15,262 nucleotides of DNA from Chloroflexota bacterium (GTDB taxonomy: Bacteria; Chloroflexota; Dehalococcoidia; RBG-13-53-26), in the NCBI GenBank assembly GCA_030616195.1, contig JAUWXW010000011.1, positions 1 to 15,262 of the forward strand, in the 5' to 3' direction. This document shows positions 13,349-15,262 of this stretch, in pieces. The notes beneath the pieces were generated by a model. That model was not told the DNA's origin and did not search any database. It saw only the letters and a program-made list of their open reading frames with translations. The position numbers and the translations under genes are program-made. How positions within the stretch are numbered: the first letter of the stretch is position 1; the number at the start of each line of letters is the position of its first letter.

Positions 13349-14047
13349 ATGGAGCTGACCTATCGAAAGCAAAGGGGCTATCATCATTGGATTTGCCTGG
13401 TATGCGGAAAGCGGGAGCGGGAACGGATACCCGACCAGGCTAACCCCGAATACCAGCACAACCCAGGAAACCCTGTCCTGGGGGTTTGCGGGCGGTGCAA
13501 CGGGGGATCGCCATCGGTGGGGATAAGGCTTGGCAATAGCTCCATTCCCGTTACCAAGAACGGGTTTGACGACGAGCCAGAGCAAAGCCCGAAGCTAGAC
13601 GGAGAATGGGGGGAATACTGGGAGATAGCCCGAAGGTTTGAGCGTAAGGCCAGGGCTGGAGATTGGGAGGATTTGAGGCATGACATCGTCATTAGGCTCG
13701 CCGATGTTGCCAAGGAATACGAAGTGAAGGGGAAGCTCCTTACTCAATGGGGGATGATAAGAGTGGCAGCCTACACCGCCCGCCGATACTGGTATCAGAA
13801 AAGCAAATGGGCAAAAGTGGGAAGCCTCAATACCACTGTAGATGGTGAGGACGGTAACGAAACCGAGCTTTGCGAGACTCTAGCCGATGATAAGGCGATT
13901 GACCTGGAGGCTTGGGTTGACGCCAAGACTTGGCTGCTGGGTTGTCCCGTAAGGCTAATCCATATTGCCCATAAGAGGGAAAAAGGGATTGCGCTATCGG
14001 GATATGATTACCTATATCTACACCGATTTAGAAAACGCCTATTGTGA
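13349..14047 (+). CDS. Sigma70-like factor with N-terminal zinc ribbon
   Basis: A 232-residue protein. The ATG at 13349 has AAAGGA six bases upstream and is preferred to the TTG at 13343. Residues 16-50 hold two CxxC pairs (C16/C19 and C47/C50), a zinc ribbon. Residues about 100-160 resemble sigma region 2 (GDWEDLRHDIVIRLADVAKE ... YTARRYWYQK). Then comes a linker rich in acidic residues (VDGEDGNETELCETLADD) and a C-terminal helical part where region 4 would be, weakly conserved. Phages and integrated elements carry such divergent sigma factors. It could direct transcription of the element's own genes; it could also be a DNA-binding protein that only uses the fold. The neighbouring clamp supports an element origin. 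Confidence 0.6.
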   Translation: MELTYRKQRGYHHWICLVCGKRERERIPDQANPEYQHNPGNPVLGVCGRCNGGSPSVGIRLGNSSIPVTKNGFDDEPEQSPKLDGEWGEYWEIARRFERKARAGDWEDLRHDIVIRLADVAKEYEVKGKLLTQWGMIRVAAYTARRYWYQKSKWAKVGSLNTTVDGEDGNETELCETLADDKAIDLEAWVDAKTWLLGCPVRLIHIAHKREKGIALSGYDYLYLHRFRKRLL

Positions 14048-14090
14048 TGATAAGATTTCGCCCCCCTAAATTGCTATAGTAGTGGGAGCG

Positions 14091-14123
14091 CTTTCGGCGG
14101 CTAGCGAAGCGCAGCGCCGAAAG
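14091..14123 (+). other. Strong hairpin with 15-nt loop, REP-like
   Basis: CTTTCGGCG (14091-14099) pairs perfectly with CGCCGAAAG (14115-14123). The loop is GCTAGCGAAGCGCAG, which recurs exactly at 14385-14399 inside the clamp gene. It could be a terminator stem for the sigma-like gene, although no T-run follows. Confidence 0.6.
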
Positions 14124-14139
14124 TGTTTACTACCAGGGA

Positions 14140-14190
14140 GCGGGAGGGGAATTGCCCAACCTTCCCGCTAGCCCAAAGGGGGGAAGTTGG
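14140..14190 (+). promoter_or_regulatory. Two mutually exclusive hairpins over the clamp gene start
   Basis: Hairpin A pairs 14140-14148 with 14160-14168 (nine pairs, one G-T). Hairpin B pairs CCAA and CTTCCC (14156-14166, one bulge) with GGGAAG and TTGG (14181-14190). This hides the ribosome site and the TTG start. The two share 14160-14166, so only one can form at a time, which is the layout of a translational switch. Confidence 0.45.
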
Positions 14191-15262
14191 AACAACTGAA
14201 CATCGAGGGCAAACGCTCAGGCGACGGCTTTGTCTGCCACAGGGAAAGGCTTGTGATTGCGCTTTCGAGAGCGCAAGCGCCCAAGGTTCGGATTAACGAT
14301 ATAGAGCTTGGGCGTAAGGGCTTCCTGGGCTATATCAGGCTTTTGAGCGGGGGAATGGTTAAAATAACCCCCTCAAACGGTGGTGCTAGCGAAGCGCAGG
14401 CCACAGGTAAAGGCTTGAGGATAGTCTGCGGAGCTAACACAAGCTACCTTGAGGATGGAGCGTGGGTTACCGAGAAGATGGCGATAGCCGATACCTGTGA
14501 GGTTCGGGTATCCCCCAATGTCTCGGTAGTCCCCAATCTTGGCGGGATAGAGCTTGCCGAAGCCCTGGCAAGGGTTATCCCCTTTGCTGCGGGCAAAAAG
14601 GATGAGAGACCAGTCCTTCAATGTGTCCACTTTGCCCAAAAAGAGGGGAAGCTAACCCTGGCAAGCGCCGATGGCTATCGCCTTGCCGATGTAGCCCTTG
14701 ACTTTAAGGATGGGGAGGGGGAAGCCCTTATCCCCGCCGATGAGATTAAGGGGCTTATATCGGCGCTGAAAAAGGCGAAAAGGGTTCGGCTAGCCTTTGA
14801 GCCAAACGGTATCGCCGACCACAATAACCTTGTGATTGAAACCGAGGCAATACGCTACAGGTGGGCAAGCGAAGCGGGGAGCTTCCCCGACTATGAGAAG
14901 CTAATCCCCGCCGAAGCCCAGACTGAGGCGAGGTTCGACACAAGGGAGCTTATGAGGGCGGGGATGGCGGTTGCCTCTCTTGGTGTAGCGAAGGATGCTA
15001 CTATCAGGCTCTACATCGAGGACGGCCGAATAAGGCTATCCTCTAGCGATGGAGCGGGGGAGGCTACCATCGAGGCCCAAACCCAGGGCGAAGCCAAGAC
15101 CGCTATTAGCGCCCGATACCTGGCCCAAGTGCTAAAAGCCCGTGGGGGAATGGCAGAGCTAAAGGTCAATGGCACAAAAGACCCGATACTGTTTACCGTT
15201 GACGGTTATCGGCTTGTGCTGATGCCGATGTTCGTTCAGTGGGGGGATGAGACCGAACCGCC
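14187..15262 (+). CDS. dnaN: DnaN-like sliding clamp (DNA polymerase III beta subunit family), 3' end outside window
   Basis: At least 358 codons from a TTG at 14187 behind AAGGGGGGAAG; the frame stays open to the window end. Domain 1 (about 13-100) is divergent. Domain 2 has GIELAEALARVIPFA, DERPVLQCVHF and LTLASADGYRLADVAL (about 120-190), the beta-clamp signature. Domain 3 has WASEAGSFPDYEKLIP and the C-terminal PILFTVDGYRLVLMPMFV. Clamps ring DNA and tether polymerases. The divergent sequence, TTG start and neighbouring sigma-like gene suggest a second, element-borne copy rather than the host housekeeping dnaN. It contains a 15-base exact copy of the hairpin loop at 14100-14114. Confidence 0.85.
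   Translation, partial: MEQLNIEGKRSGDGFVCHRERLVIALSRAQAPKVRINDIELGRKGFLGYIRLLSGGMVKITPSNGGASEAQATGKGLRIVCGANTSYLEDGAWVTEKMAIADTCEVRVSPNVSVVPNLGGIELAEALARVIPFAAGKKDERPVLQCVHFAQKEGKLTLASADGYRLADVALDFKDGEGEALIPADEIKGLISALKKAKRVRLAFEPNGIADHNNLVIETEAIRYRWASEAGSFPDYEKLIPAEAQTEARFDTRELMRAGMAVASLGVAKDATIRLYIEDGRIRLSSSDGAGEATIEAQTQGEAKTAISARYLAQVLKARGGMAELKVNGTKDPILFTVDGYRLVLMPMFVQWGDETEP

Overview
This window looks like bacterial accessory chromosome in which mobile elements sit next to ordinary single-membrane-type genes. The style (lipoproteins with a CGG(G)E start, a CcdA/TlpA pair, a DUF362 protein, long serine recombinases with zinc ribbons, many strong sigma70-type promoters) suggests an anaerobic, uncultured lineage, possibly Chloroflexota/Dehalococcoidia. 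That placement is an inference; no rRNA or marker gene is present.

Left part (1-6140): the 5' end of a double-zinc-ribbon gene (minus), a QueG-type 2x[4Fe-4S] protein and an 81-aa protein (plus), and a zf-TFIIB protein (minus). Two further minus-strand units follow: a lipoprotein, and a lipoprotein-leader-ccdA-tlpA operon for extracytoplasmic disulfide chemistry. Then come a fused gene remnant and a DUF362 gene (plus). Three minus-strand promoters here share a 12-bp motif inside the -35/-10 spacer. Three lipoprotein signal peptides are near copies of one another.

Middle (6140-9780): a serine recombinase island. A complete large serine recombinase and a 304-aa HTH partner form a minus-strand operon with a strong promoter and a possible double operator. 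The recombinase 3' end is fused tail to tail with the 3' remnant of a second recombinase on the plus strand, giving a ~50-bp imperfect palindrome. A 135-bp promoter module upstream of that remnant has a homologue in the opposite orientation at 186-320.

Right part (9880-15262): a repeat array precedes a compact operon of four overlapping genes. These encode an HTH/coiled-coil protein, an unknown protein, a catalytic-domain-only tyrosine recombinase with an inserted zinc ribbon, and a winged-helix-like protein. A hairpin-rich intergenic region follows. After it come a sigma-like protein with an N-terminal zinc ribbon and a DnaN-like sliding clamp running off the window end, which together look like phage or plasmid replication and transcription genes. 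The four-gene recombinase operon is the best candidate for an undescribed system.
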